Both the position numbers and the translations under genes were made by a program. 64,000 bases of DNA from an uncultured Erythrobacter sp. (lineage in GTDB: Bacteria; Pseudomonadota; Alphaproteobacteria; Sphingomonadales; Sphingomonadaceae): the NCBI GenBank assembly GCA_947502305.1, contig CANMZA010000001.1, forward strand, positions 1,922,001 to 1,986,000, written 5' to 3'. This document shows positions 17,403 to 27,270 of this stretch, in pieces. Under the pieces are notes generated by a model. It did no database searches. It was not told the origin of the DNA and saw only the letters and a list, made by a program, of their open reading frames with translations. The first letter of the stretch is position 1. Every line of letters starts with the position of its first letter.

Positions 17403-19681
17403 TCTGCCCCCTCCTCAGCAAAGACATTGCCCGACCGCGCCGCGCGGTGATCGCCGTCATAGTTCAATTCTTGCAGCACGAATTCCGGCGTCGCGGCGAA
17501 TTGATTGCCGGTCAGAGTGGTGGCCGGGGTCCCGACCGTGTGCACAATGCGGAACGGCGCGGAGGCAGCGACTTGATTGTCAGCCAAAGAAGCGATCTGA
17601 ACCCCGTGCAGGTTTACCGACGCCCCAGAAGAATTGGTCGCGGCAAGCCCAACATCCGCCAAAGCGTTGCCGGAAAAATTGACGAACGGCCCAAAAGTGC
17701 TCTCATCACGCCCACCGCGATAAATATCGGCGACAGGGCCGCCAATGCTGGCGAAATTGCTGCCGGTTATTTCGAGATATTCGACGTTATATTGGCCGAA
17801 ATCTTCCGTTTCCGCGGCGGCGGAGACAACCGTGCCAGTGACATTGACGAAATTGCTATTGCTGATCGCCACACGGTCCGCGAGCGCACTTTTGCCCAAG
17901 GTCAAAACGTTGAAGGATTTGTTCACTTCCAAATTTTGAACGGTGACCCCATCCATCTCGACTGTCAGGTTCGATTTGATGGGATAGGTTGTCGTCCGGA
18001 TCATCGAATTGCCAACAGAATCGGGCGCAAGCGCGCCATCGATTGTAAGGTTAGCGAGCCGCAGATTGCCGCCCTCGCGCAGCTCAAACAGGTAAGGCCG
18101 CGTGAATAGGATTGTGGCTGGCACAGCGCCCTCAGCCCCAGCCTCCACCCTAGCCCCACGAATGGTCACGGCAATGCCCAGCGGCAGGGTGCGGCTTACG
18201 ATATATTCGCCGCTGCTCAGCTCAAGCACATCGCCATCAGATGCCGCCATCGCGGCGGCAACCAATGTGTCATTACCTGGCGCAACCTGCGTGACGGTGC
18301 CCGACCCGCCAAAGACCGCGTCATTGCCCGGTTTCGGATACCAAAAGGCCCCCACTTGATCGAGCGTCACAGGATCAAGATCGCGCGGCGCCCCCAAATG
18401 CGAAAGCGCTGGATCGACAGGATAAAGCAGACCATTTTCCGCCCGCTCCATCGCAACACCCTGGCGCGTAAAATCGCCCAATTCATCCGCAACGCCGCCT
18501 TGCGTCACAACATTGCCAGCAAAGGCGATGCCGGAAACATCGTCATACACTTCGAGGAAGGATTCCCCTTCAATCCCGCCCAGCAAATTGTTCGCAAAAC
18601 TGCTATCAGAAGGGGAGGCAGAGCGTTCTTCATCTGCGCCGACATTGAAGCCAATGCGCCGGCTATCGATGATCGTGTTGCCGTCGATAGTGGCGCCGGC
18701 GACCTCAACATAGCGATTAACGGGCGAATTCGGCACGCCGTTCATAATCGCAAGCGCGCTGGAGAATGCCTCCCCGCGCAGCCCCTCCATGTAATTGTCC
18801 CGCACGGTCTGACCGCGATTGATGACACGCACGCCGCCCGTGTAATCCTTGCCGCCGCCTAGAAAGACATTGCGCTCCACCACTGCATCATCGCCGTGCC
18901 GCAGGGTGAGCGTGCCGCGCGATTGCAAAAACACATTGCCGCGAAAGGTATTGCCGCCCGATTTGGAAGAGATAATCTCAACCTCGCCATCGGTGCGGTC
19001 AAAGATGTTGTTCGCCACTGTCGTCTCGGACCGGAACATAGAATACCGGCTGGTGCCGATCCGCAAGGTTTCGCCGCCATTTGAACCGAGCACCGGACGA
19101 GGCCCGAAATAATTATGATCGATTAAATGGCCATTATTGCGGCTTTCTTCGCTGTCGAGCCGCACAGCAAGCGTCACACCCTTGTTGGTCTTGCCGACCA
19201 AATTGTTGTGATCAAACCGGTTATTCTGACCATAAATGCCGACCCAATAATCGGATTCGTAACGATCAGGTTTGCTGAAATTGTCGATGACCACTTCGGT
19301 TACGCGCGAATTGCTGGTCACATCATCCTTGTTGCGCCGAAATGAGATAACCTCGCCGCGCGGGCTGTAACCGTCGCGGAACACCAGACCAGTTACGAGG
19401 ATATATTCACCGCCAATTCGCAAGCTGGATTGCCCGGTCAGGAACACTTTGCCGGCCTCTTGCGAAATGACTGTGATCGGCGCGTCGGCGCGGCCTTGAC
19501 CGGTTATGACAAGATCGAAATCGCGCCATTCGCCATTGGCAAGGATGATGACATCGCCAGCCTCTACGACACGCAGGGCTGCGGCATATTCGTCTTGATC
19601 TCGGACAAAGTGGTTTTCCGCCAAGGCAGGCGCGGCAGAAAGCCACGCAGCCAGCACCACAAGGCACAGCCTCGCAAGCAT
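17399..19681 (-). CDS. PL6 alginate lyase (chondroitinase-B fold)
   Basis: 760 residues from ATG 19681 (an in-frame TTG lies at 19702). A signal peptide ends near APALAEN. The first half is a parallel beta-helix of the PL6 family, with the expected catalytic Lys in ISSKSGGN and Arg in GTLTLRHGDD, and the NGGETLRIGTSRYS stretch. The second half (about 430-760) is another beta-helix-like region, as in two-domain PL6 enzymes. It cuts alginate by beta-elimination outside the cytoplasm and feeds PL17. It is the first gene of the catabolic operon after the regulator. Confidence 0.93.
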   Translation of the reverse strand: MLARLCLVVLAAWLSAAPALAENHFVRDQDEYAAALRVVEAGDVIILANGEWRDFDLVITGQGRADAPITVISQEAGKVFLTGQSSLRIGGEYILVTGLVFRDGYSPRGEVISFRRNKDDVTSNSRVTEVVIDNFSKPDRYESDYWVGIYGQNNRFDHNNLVGKTNKGVTLAVRLDSEESRNNGHLIDHNYFGPRPVLGSNGGETLRIGTSRYSMFRSETTVANNIFDRTDGEVEIISSKSGGNTFRGNVFLQSRGTLTLRHGDDAVVERNVFLGGGKDYTGGVRVINRGQTVRDNYMEGLRGEAFSSALAIMNGVPNSPVNRYVEVAGATIDGNTIIDSRRIGFNVGADEERSASPSDSSFANNLLGGIEGESFLEVYDDVSGIAFAGNVVTQGGVADELGDFTRQGVAMERAENGLLYPVDPALSHLGAPRDLDPVTLDQVGAFWYPKPGNDAVFGGSGTVTQVAPGNDTLVAAAMAASDGDVLELSSGEYIVSRTLPLGIAVTIRGARVEAGAEGAVPATILFTRPYLFELREGGNLRLANLTIDGALAPDSVGNSMIRTTTYPIKSNLTVEMDGVTVQNLEVNKSFNVLTLGKSALADRVAISNSNFVNVTGTVVSAAAETEDFGQYNVEYLEITGSNFASIGGPVADIYRGGRDESTFGPFVNFSGNALADVGLAATNSSGASVNLHGVQIASLADNQVAASAPFRIVHTVGTPATTLTGNQFAATPEFVLQELNYDGDHRAARSGNVFAEEGAE

Positions 19682-19710
19682 CCCATCAATCCTCTCATCC
19701 AAACCTTATG

Positions 19711-19736
19711 TCTCGAACTATAATCTACGTTCGAGA
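19711..19736. promoter_or_regulatory. Inverted repeat upstream of the PL6 gene
   Basis: TCTCGAAC (19711-19718) and GTTCGAGA (19729-19736) form a perfect 8-bp inverted repeat with a 10-bp spacer, 30 bp before the PL6 start. It could be an operator or the 5' end of a structured leader. Confidence 0.4.
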
Positions 19737-19773
19737 ACTGTCAATCAATGTGGCATATAAATGAGGGGCGTAA

Positions 19774-19797
19774 TGTATTACCAATTTGGCTAGCCAA
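19774..19797. promoter_or_regulatory. Candidate operator motif between gntR and PL6
   Basis: TGTATTACCAATT at 19774-19786 is, read on the other strand, AATTGGTAATACA; it matches 11 of 13 bases of AATTGGTATTATA at 24017-24029 before the plus-strand receptor gene. It abuts a perfect 12-bp palindrome TTGGCTAGCCAA (19786-19797) that overlaps the gntR stop codon. A shared motif at two alginate promoters suggests a site for the local FadR-type regulator. Confidence 0.4.
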
Positions 19798-20530
19798 TAT
19801 TAGCTGAGGCCGCAAAGCGCTCGCGGCTCTCAGACGCGCGCTGCTGCACCTCTTCGAGAGCCATTCGCTCAGTCGCATCCAGCATTGCTTCTATCAGCCG
19901 GTGGAAATGTTCGCGCATCGCATTGCGCGCGGCGGACGGGTCACGGTCGCGCAAGGCAAAGAAAATAGCCTCATGCTCCGCCGTCCGCGAATCCGCATCA
20001 TGAACACAAACGGCCGCATAGGTGGATTTCACCGCCGGAATATCCTGACGCATGCGCCAAAGTGATTTGACCGTGTGGACCATGGCCGCATTGTTCGATG
20101 CTTCTGCGATCGTCCGGTGAAACTGCTCATCCGCTTCATTCGCGGCATTTTCATCACCGGTCCGCATTTGCTCAACCAGCTGCGCCAAATGGTCAATCGC
20201 TTCATCGGTGATGTTGTGCGCCGCCAGCGCAGCCGTTTCGGATTCGATCAACAATCGCGCTTCGGTCACTTCAAAGGCGCTGACATCGGGCAAGGCTGCC
20301 TGCTCTTCAGGCTGCTGCTCGCTCACATAGACACCGGACCCGGTTTTTATCTCAAGCCGGCCGACCGCCTGCAGAGCAATTTCCGCCTCACGAATAGTGA
20401 CCCGGCTGACGCTTAATCGCTCAGCAAGTTCCCTTTCACCGGGAAGCCGCGTCCCCGGGGGAAATGCCCCTTCATCGATCAATTGCGAAATCTGTTCCGC
20501 AACCGATTGGAATAATCGCTTACCGGTCAT
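19790..20530 (-). CDS. GntR/FadR-family regulator (FCD domain)
   Basis: 246 residues. An N-terminal winged helix (about 5-70) has LFQSVAEQISQLIDEGAFPPG and RLSVSRVTIREAEIAL. The all-helical FCD ligand domain (about 90-230) has the metal-site histidines in DEQFHRTIAEAS, AEHEAIF and REHFHRLIEA. Relatives in other alginate loci respond to KDG or DEH and control uptake and lyase genes, so it probably controls this operon and the two receptors. It lies 108 bp upstream of PL6 on the same strand. Ligand and sites are inferred. Confidence 0.92.
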   Translation of the reverse strand: MTGKRLFQSVAEQISQLIDEGAFPPGTRLPGERELAERLSVSRVTIREAEIALQAVGRLEIKTGSGVYVSEQQPEEQAALPDVSAFEVTEARLLIESETAALAAHNITDEAIDHLAQLVEQMRTGDENAANEADEQFHRTIAEASNNAAMVHTVKSLWRMRQDIPAVKSTYAAVCVHDADSRTAEHEAIFFALRDRDPSAARNAMREHFHRLIEAMLDATERMALEEVQQRASESRERFAASANIG

Positions 20531-20612
20531 GCATTACCTCTGGTGCTGAATTGAGCAACAATCTCCGTCATAAGGCCACCCCTAGATGCGAGTGGGTGGC
20601 CAGTCAAAGGAC

Positions 20613-20644
20613 GGGCTGCCGCAGCCCCTCAACAGCGGCAGCCC
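20613..20644 (-). terminator. Hairpin after the minus-strand TonB receptor
   Basis: GGGCTGCCGC (20613-20622) and GCGGCAGCCC (20635-20644) form a perfect 10-bp stem just past the receptor stop. A weak T-rich stretch follows on the minus strand. It may end or attenuate transcription before gntR, and a second 8-bp stem (20574-20581 with 20594-20601) follows it. Confidence 0.5.
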
Positions 20645-20651
20645 TAACTGA

Positions 20652-23600
20652 TTAGAAGCGCACCCGGACACCCGCAAAATAGCGGGGCCCGAAGACCTGG
20701 ATCGCGCCGAAATCGTCCGCCGCACCCCGGAAGTTTGTCCGTGGTTCGTTGAACAAATTGATGCCTTCGACGGTGAAACGCACATTGCGATTGAGCGAGT
20801 AAGACATACGCGCCTCAAACACGCCAACATTGTCCACATTCCGGATACGGCCCGGCGTTGAGACGAATTGCTGGAAATATTCGCTGCGATATTTGTACAC
20901 GCCCTGGAAATCGAAATCGCCGATTTCGTAATAGGCTTGCGCTGACAATACGTGCTCAGAAAAACCAAACAGGTTTGTCGGAGCGATCAGACCGTTGCTG
21001 ACGCTGGTCGAGCCATCGGCATTGACCGTCGTAATCGCGCCCAATGTGTCGTCTTCAAATTCGAAATCTGAATCGGCGTAATTGTAGCTCAATTTAAAGC
21101 CAAGACCATCGAGCGGCGCTGGCAGATAGCTGAACCGGTGAGCCGCGGTGATCTCGACACCGTAAATTGTGTTGGTGTCGTCATTGGTGTTGATCGACGT
21201 TACCAAAAGGTCGGCACTCTCTCCGCCAACGGTGAATTCTTCAAACACACCAACGGTTTCGAAACCGCCATTGAAGCTCTTATAATAGGCGTTGAAAGCC
21301 AGGATCGTATCTTCATTCGGATACCATTCCAGACCGGCATCGATATTCCACGAGAGCAAGGGGCTGGTCGCCGGATTGCCTGTGGCCGACACATTGTTCA
21401 CACCGCCGATCAACGCTTCTTGCGGCGAACCAAACTCATCATCATCGTTCACATTGATGATGCGGCCATCGCCGAGGCTTGATGGATCAGGACGCGACAG
21501 CGAACGATACACCGCAAACCGTCCAAGCAGGTCGGGTTGAAATTCAGCGACAAGGTTAAAGCTCGGCAGGAATTCAGTGTAAGACGCATCGGTGTTACGG
21601 ATCGTCAGCTCACCGGGGTTTTCCTCAAGCACAAACCCAACCTCACCGTCATTATCGGCATCGTCCAGGACGATGCTCAGCGACGTGCGGAACGCTTGTG
21701 AACGAACAGTGGTGTTGACCACGCGCACACCAAGATTGCCGCGGATCGGCGTGCTGCCAATCTCGCTATCAAAATCGGCCTGAACATAACCCGCCCAAGA
21801 GCGCTCTGTCACATCGGTGTTTTGGATCGAGTCAAAATCGCCGGTTGGGAAAATCACATTGCCATCGGCATCAAACGACAGACCCGATGGATCTTCACGC
21901 TCCAGCACTTGCGCAATGCAACGCGCATCGAAGGTTGCAAATGTATTTGATGTGCCGATGACATTGCCGTCCGCGTCAATATTCGTGAACAGGTCATTCC
22001 CGCCAGAAATTGAAGACAAGAAGCCCGTTTCAGGGAAGCTGGTGCGGCATTCTTGGTTGGCAAGCGCCAAGGCGCCGGTGCCAGACGTATCGTTATAGGT
22101 GTTTTCAAACCGGCTCGTGCCGTTCGATGCCCCGGGTACGTCGCGATAGACCAATTGCTGGTAACGCGTACCGGCCTGGATCAGCGTAAAGAAGCCATCC
22201 ATTTCATAAGCAGCATCGCCGCGAACGGCCCAAATGCTGTTGAAACGATCCTGCTCTAGATCGGCGCGAAGGCGCGGATCATTGGCGAACAGGTCATAAT
22301 TGTTAACGTCAAAGTTTTCCGTGATGAAGGTGAGCCCTTGCGAGCCGTTCTGCAAAATTTGGATGACGTTTTCGACACGGTCATCTTGCGTGCCCCCATC
22401 GTTTTCAATCGACGGTGTGAAAGCCCCGGTATTGCCGAAGATATCTTCATCATCTTCCGTCCGGAAACGGATTTGGACCGCCTCTTCAATGCGCTGTGTT
22501 TGCGAATAGGACGCATCGAGCGAAATTGTCAGGCGATCTACAGGACGGAAATCAATCGACAATCCGCCGCCGTAATATTCTTCGTCACGCTCAAGATATT
22601 CACTGATTGCCTCGATGCGTTGCTCACTCGTGAACTGACGCAATGCGCCAGTTTCTGTGAAAATCAGATCGAAGCCATCGATTGAGTTAGGCGCACCCTG
22701 CTCATCAATACGGCGACCCTCAACAAAGGCCAAATCGCTACGCTGCTCAGCGAAAAGGCGCTTTGAATATTGGAAGTCGGCATTGATATCGACGTCGGGG
22801 CTTGGCTGATACTGAACCGCTGCGAAAAAGGCATCGCGCGTATCGTCAGTGATGTTGGAGCGCACGCCGTAGCTGTTGCGGGCAATCACAAACGGGAGGG
22901 CGATACTGCCATCACGCAGCCCGTCGATCGTGTCGCCGTTAGTGTCGCAATTTGCATCATCGTTCAGACCATCGGAACTGCCACCCACTGGCAGTGAAGG
23001 GTCAACGACACAGGCGCGGATCGTGTTGGAGACATTGGCCTCTTGCTCTGGGTTGGTGCTTTCATTGCGCTGAAAACCCAGCGAAATACCAAGCTCACCA
23101 TCACCCACATTGAATTGATCAACGTAGCTTAAGGTGCCGCGGAAACCGAATTGTTGAAACCGTTGATCCGAATCGATGTCGAGATTGTCTGGGTTGATGT
23201 TGAGCTTCAACCCGCCCTGAATACGCTGACGCCCGTAATCGAGTGGGCGCACAGTTTCGAGAACGATCTGACCGGCAACGCCGCCTTCGATATAGCTCGC
23301 GGCTTGCGTTTTATAGATACCGACCTTGCTGAAGAGTTCAGACGGGAACTGGCTGAAATTGACCGAACGATCGCCGCTGCCGTTACTGGCGACGCGGCCA
23401 TTGATGACGGTCGAGCCAAGAAACGGGCCGAGGCCGCGAATTGAGATTTCTGTCGCGCCGCCCTGCTCCCGGTGCGAACCTGCACCGGTCAACGTTTCGA
23501 GCGCCTCACCAATCGAAAGCGCCGGAAGGTCATCAATCTCGCTAGAAGAGAGCGCATCGAACACTTCGGTCGAATTGCGCTTTTCTTGGATCGAATTTTG

Positions 23601-23792
23601 AATGGTGGCGCGAATGCCAGAAACGACAATCTCGCCCTCTGGTTGAACCGCCTCTTCCCCGGCGACCTCAACAGGAGCCTCACCAGCATCCTGAGCCATT
23701 GCTGGCGCGGATACGAAAGCCGTCCCTGCCAGCAAAATAGCTGAAAGTGAAACACGCGAATTGGCGCCGTTACGGGCTGCGCGAAGTACCAT
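20652..23792 (-). CDS. TonB-dependent receptor, probable alginate oligomer uptake (1)
   Basis: 1046 residues from ATG 23792, which follows a strong GGGAGGGG ribosome site. Signal peptide to about APAMAQD, a TonB-box-like EIVVSGIRATIQ, then the plug (EIDDLPALSIGEALE, EISIRGLG, EGGVAGQIVLETVRPL) and a 22-strand barrel ending in ...FAGVRVRF with the terminal Phe typical of outer-membrane proteins. It is divergent from a second receptor and next to the alginate regulator, which supports oligouronate uptake across the outer membrane. Substrate is inferred from the neighbourhood. Confidence 0.92.
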   Translation of the reverse strand: MVLRAARNGANSRVSLSAILLAGTAFVSAPAMAQDAGEAPVEVAGEEAVQPEGEIVVSGIRATIQNSIQEKRNSTEVFDALSSSEIDDLPALSIGEALETLTGAGSHREQGGATEISIRGLGPFLGSTVINGRVASNGSGDRSVNFSQFPSELFSKVGIYKTQAASYIEGGVAGQIVLETVRPLDYGRQRIQGGLKLNINPDNLDIDSDQRFQQFGFRGTLSYVDQFNVGDGELGISLGFQRNESTNPEQEANVSNTIRACVVDPSLPVGGSSDGLNDDANCDTNGDTIDGLRDGSIALPFVIARNSYGVRSNITDDTRDAFFAAVQYQPSPDVDINADFQYSKRLFAEQRSDLAFVEGRRIDEQGAPNSIDGFDLIFTETGALRQFTSEQRIEAISEYLERDEEYYGGGLSIDFRPVDRLTISLDASYSQTQRIEEAVQIRFRTEDDEDIFGNTGAFTPSIENDGGTQDDRVENVIQILQNGSQGLTFITENFDVNNYDLFANDPRLRADLEQDRFNSIWAVRGDAAYEMDGFFTLIQAGTRYQQLVYRDVPGASNGTSRFENTYNDTSGTGALALANQECRTSFPETGFLSSISGGNDLFTNIDADGNVIGTSNTFATFDARCIAQVLEREDPSGLSFDADGNVIFPTGDFDSIQNTDVTERSWAGYVQADFDSEIGSTPIRGNLGVRVVNTTVRSQAFRTSLSIVLDDADNDGEVGFVLEENPGELTIRNTDASYTEFLPSFNLVAEFQPDLLGRFAVYRSLSRPDPSSLGDGRIINVNDDDEFGSPQEALIGGVNNVSATGNPATSPLLSWNIDAGLEWYPNEDTILAFNAYYKSFNGGFETVGVFEEFTVGGESADLLVTSINTNDDTNTIYGVEITAAHRFSYLPAPLDGLGFKLSYNYADSDFEFEDDTLGAITTVNADGSTSVSNGLIAPTNLFGFSEHVLSAQAYYEIGDFDFQGVYKYRSEYFQQFVSTPGRIRNVDNVGVFEARMSYSLNRNVRFTVEGINLFNEPRTNFRGAADDFGAIQVFGPRYFAGVRVRF

Positions 23793-24125
23793 TGTCCCCT
23801 CCCTTGGGTATATCTTATTGTCGACCTTAGTTATCGGGCAGGCACTCTTTGTCAACCGGAAGGCTAGACCTCTTTTGTGATATTGTTAGTCCAATACCGC
23901 AAAGTGATGCACTTTTGTTACAAAGATAGAAGAAAAGTGACCGGCATTCACAGAGACACAACAACCACCCAAAGCGGAAAACCCCGCAATTCCGCCGAAA
24001 ATTATCTGGACGGCAGAATTGGTATTATACTTTGAGTCGCATTGGATGCCTTCTTTGGTTGACTGATAAATATCTCCACTTACCATCTGGCAAGGTCAAC
24101 CGAATAACGGTGATGGGAGAGAGAA
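23793..24125. promoter_or_regulatory. Divergent promoter region of the two TonB receptors
   Basis: 333 bp without a gene between two divergent receptor starts. It contains TATTG-N6-CAATA (23881-23896), about 90 bp before the minus-strand receptor. It also contains AATTGGTATTATA (24017-24029), about 97 bp before the plus-strand receptor, which recurs as AATTGGTAATACA upstream of PL6. Both receptors end this region with good ribosome sites. Likely shared control by the FadR-type regulator. Confidence 0.5.
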
Positions 24126-27107
24126 ATGAATTATTTGAACGGAGGGTTGCGCCTATCCGCAACGCGCTCGCGTATTGTCGCTGGTCTGCTAACCGGTTCC
24201 GCAATCGCATTGGTGCCGTCGGCTGCTTTTGCACAGGATGCAGAAACAGCAGAAGTCGATGGCAATGAAATTATCGTCTCTGGCATTCGCAGCTCGCTGC
24301 AAAGCGCGCTGAACGAACAGCGCCAAGCAGACAGCTTGGTCGAGGTCATTCAGGCAGAAGATATTGGTAAACTGCCCGACCAAAACCTCGCAGAAGTTCT
24401 TGAGAACCTTCCCGGTGTCCAGATCACACGGACCGCCGGTGTCGGCACCGGCGTTCAGATCCGCGGTACCAATGATAACCGCACGGAAATCAACGGCGTC
24501 GGCACTGTCGGTTCTGGCACAGGCCGCGGCGGCATCAACTTTGAAGACATCAACGCGGCGATCATTGCCTCGGTCGAAGTCACCAAAGCGCCAACCGCCG
24601 CCACGACCGAGGGTTCGGTTGGCGGCACGATCAATCTGCGGACCATCCGCCCGCTTGATCTGACCGACCAATTGCTGACCTTGCGTGTGCAAGGGGAATA
24701 TAGCGACCTTTCCGAAAGCACATCACCGCGTATCGCGGCCAGCTACGGCAATCGCTGGGCCGCTGGTGACGGCGAAATCGGCATTGTTCTCGCCGGTAGC
24801 TACACCAAGCAAGAAGCCACATCGTTCCGTCCGCGCGTCGATCGTGATACATTGATCGCGCAAGGCAGCGGCGTTGCCGCAGATGGCAGCCCAGGACCAG
24901 ATTTTGATTATATCGGTATTCAGTTCCTCAATCAGGAACTCGAGAACTTTGAATTCGAAACGATCAACTTCTCGGGTACTTTGGAATGGGCTCCTAGCGC
25001 CAATCTGAAATTCTTCGCCGATGTAATCTACAACGATCAAGAACGCCGTCAGGACAGTTCTCGCGTACAAGGTTCAGGCGTCAGCTCCCTGCGTTTCAAC
25101 AACGTCCCGGACTCGTTCGAAACGGTCAATTATGGTACGCTTGATGGGGTCGCTTTGGGTTCAATCCAAGCCGCTCTTACAGGCCGCATCACGCCAAACC
25201 TTGCGCGCGATGATGACGATCCAAACCTTCGCTTTTCCAGCGATACGGGCGCACGTTTGACCGAAACCCAAGTTTACCGCGTTGGCGGCGAATGGGACAG
25301 CGGCAATCTGAACGTCCGGATCGAAGCATCGACGACGAGTTCAAACACCACCAATCCGAACCTCAGCACCACGCTGAACTTCATCAACCCGAACCCGCTG
25401 ACGCCGCTGGATGGCACCAGCAACGATAACAGCGTTCCGTTCATCTATGATTTGACCGGCGGCGCGCTGACATTTGGTGTTGATTTCGATTCGCCATTTG
25501 CACCAACCGTTGCTGATCTGCTCAACCCGGCCAACACCGTGCTTGATGCGATCACTGCGAGCCGCAACGAAACCGACAATTCAGAAGACGCCTTCCGGAT
25601 CGACCTGTCTTACGACACATTCGATTCGCTCGGCTTCATCACGTCGGTGGATGTCGGCTATCGTTACAACGAAGCATCGACGCGCTTTGACCAGATCCGC
25701 TCAACCTTCGGCACGGGTGCAATCGCCAACAGCCCGCGCGGCACTTTGTTCGCTGACTTGCTGGTCCCAGGGCCAGACAATTTCGGTGAAGCCGACGGCC
25801 GCACTCTGGCATTCCGCAACTTCCTCGTCGTCGATCCGGATGCTGCGTTCAACGATCCAGAAGGGACGCTCGATGCATTGCAGGCAGCGCTCGCGACCAC
25901 AAACGGTTCGATCTCTGACCCAAGCTCTGATCCAGCGGCATTCTTCGAAATCGAGGAAAAGACCCACGCCCTTTATGGCCAAGTCAATTTCGAGTTCGGC
26001 CCCGTGCGCGGCAATATCGGTGCGCGTTATATCGACACGTCGATTGACTCGCTGGGTAACTCGGTTGCGGCCGGAATTGTCACACCGATCACGTCTTCGG
26101 GCAGCTATTCGCAGTTTATGCCGCGAGTAAACTTGATCGCAGACCTCGCAGACGATCTGGTTCTGCGGGCGAGCTTCGGTGAAGACATCAACCGTCCGGA
26201 TTTCAACGACCTGTCATTGTCGGTGAATTTCCCAACCGGTCCGAACAACGCTGTGAACATCGGCAATCCGAACTTGGCTCCAGAAACGGTGCGTTCGTTT
26301 GACGCATCGCTCGCATGGTACTTTGCTCCTGCTGCTGTCGTCAGCGTTGGTGTGTTCCACAAGAACCGCACCAATCTGTTCGTCACTCAGCTCGAAGATG
26401 CTTTCGAAGATGCGAATGGCTTCCGTGACATCACGGATCCCTGTGAAGGCGGCGGTATCTTCAACCCGCTTCCCGATCGCAACGTCCTTTCGGATGTTCC
26501 GGGCAATGGTCTGTGTGTTCCGATCCTGACAGTGATCAACGATTCGGCGAACACCAAGCAAACCGGTATCGAAGTCGCATTCCAATACGATCTGTCCTCG
26601 TTTGAAGACACTCTTGGTTTTGCATCGGGCTTCGGTCTGTTGGCAAACTACACCTACCAAGACTTCAGCGGCGGCGAAGCGTCGAACACGTCTTCGGGCC
26701 GGGGTACGTCCATCTTGGAATCGAGCAGCGGCCTCACCGGACCGTTCACTGCGGTTCAGGGACTGCTCGACTTCTCAGAAAATGCGTACAACGTGACGTT
26801 GTTCTATGAGAAATACGGTCTGTCGGCACGGGCGCGCTATACATGGCGTGATGCATTCCGCACCTTGGATACAGCTGGCGGCGCGAGCCTCAACTCAACC
26901 TTGGGCTTCCCAACGGTTACCGAATCGCGCGGACAGCTTAACGCCAGCATCACCTATGATCTGACGGAAAACATCAATATCGGCGTGGAAGGTGTGAACC
27001 TGACCAAGTCTGAGATTGTTCAGCGCTGCGTGAATGAGGGCGCTCAGCTCTGCTTCCAAGGCATTCCTGATCGCCGGATTTCGTTTGGTGCGACTGTTCG
27101 CTTCTAA
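24126..27107 (+). CDS. TonB-dependent receptor, probable alginate oligomer uptake (2)
   Basis: 993 residues. Signal peptide to about SAAFAQDA, the TonB-box-like EIIVSGIRSSLQ, a plug with GKLPDQNLAEVLENLPGVQI, VQIRGT and EGSVGGTINLRTIRPL, and a barrel ending RISFGATVRF. The VSGIRSSLQSAL...DQNLAEVL pattern is that of the sphingomonad/Caulobacter receptors often tied to carbohydrate uptake. The start is preceded by GGGAGAGAGAA. Divergent from the other receptor; the two are only partly alike, so they may prefer different oligomer sizes or compositions. Confidence 0.92.
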   Translation: MNYLNGGLRLSATRSRIVAGLLTGSAIALVPSAAFAQDAETAEVDGNEIIVSGIRSSLQSALNEQRQADSLVEVIQAEDIGKLPDQNLAEVLENLPGVQITRTAGVGTGVQIRGTNDNRTEINGVGTVGSGTGRGGINFEDINAAIIASVEVTKAPTAATTEGSVGGTINLRTIRPLDLTDQLLTLRVQGEYSDLSESTSPRIAASYGNRWAAGDGEIGIVLAGSYTKQEATSFRPRVDRDTLIAQGSGVAADGSPGPDFDYIGIQFLNQELENFEFETINFSGTLEWAPSANLKFFADVIYNDQERRQDSSRVQGSGVSSLRFNNVPDSFETVNYGTLDGVALGSIQAALTGRITPNLARDDDDPNLRFSSDTGARLTETQVYRVGGEWDSGNLNVRIEASTTSSNTTNPNLSTTLNFINPNPLTPLDGTSNDNSVPFIYDLTGGALTFGVDFDSPFAPTVADLLNPANTVLDAITASRNETDNSEDAFRIDLSYDTFDSLGFITSVDVGYRYNEASTRFDQIRSTFGTGAIANSPRGTLFADLLVPGPDNFGEADGRTLAFRNFLVVDPDAAFNDPEGTLDALQAALATTNGSISDPSSDPAAFFEIEEKTHALYGQVNFEFGPVRGNIGARYIDTSIDSLGNSVAAGIVTPITSSGSYSQFMPRVNLIADLADDLVLRASFGEDINRPDFNDLSLSVNFPTGPNNAVNIGNPNLAPETVRSFDASLAWYFAPAAVVSVGVFHKNRTNLFVTQLEDAFEDANGFRDITDPCEGGGIFNPLPDRNVLSDVPGNGLCVPILTVINDSANTKQTGIEVAFQYDLSSFEDTLGFASGFGLLANYTYQDFSGGEASNTSSGRGTSILESSSGLTGPFTAVQGLLDFSENAYNVTLFYEKYGLSARARYTWRDAFRTLDTAGGASLNSTLGFPTVTESRGQLNASITYDLTENINIGVEGVNLTKSEIVQRCVNEGAQLCFQGIPDRRISFGATVRF

Positions 27108-27180
27108 ACGCTGATGGCTGAAAGGCCGGGCCGCCTTGCGCGGCCTCGGCCAGAGGCTTAGCCAATGAACCCATACGAGA

Positions 27181-27214
27181 AAGCGCCCTGCGAAAGCGGG
27201 GCGCTTTTTCTTTT
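27181..27214 (+). terminator. Rho-independent terminator after the plus-strand receptor
   Basis: AAGCGCCCTGC pairs with GCGGGGCGCTT (one T-G wobble) around a GAAA tetraloop, followed by TTTTTCTTTT. A second GC-rich stem-like stretch lies just before it at about 27124-27152. Confidence 0.85.
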
Positions 27215-27270
27215 GCCATTCGAGCTTTCGTGAGGCGCAGTCTTCCGCGCGCCTGCCGATTTATGCCCGC

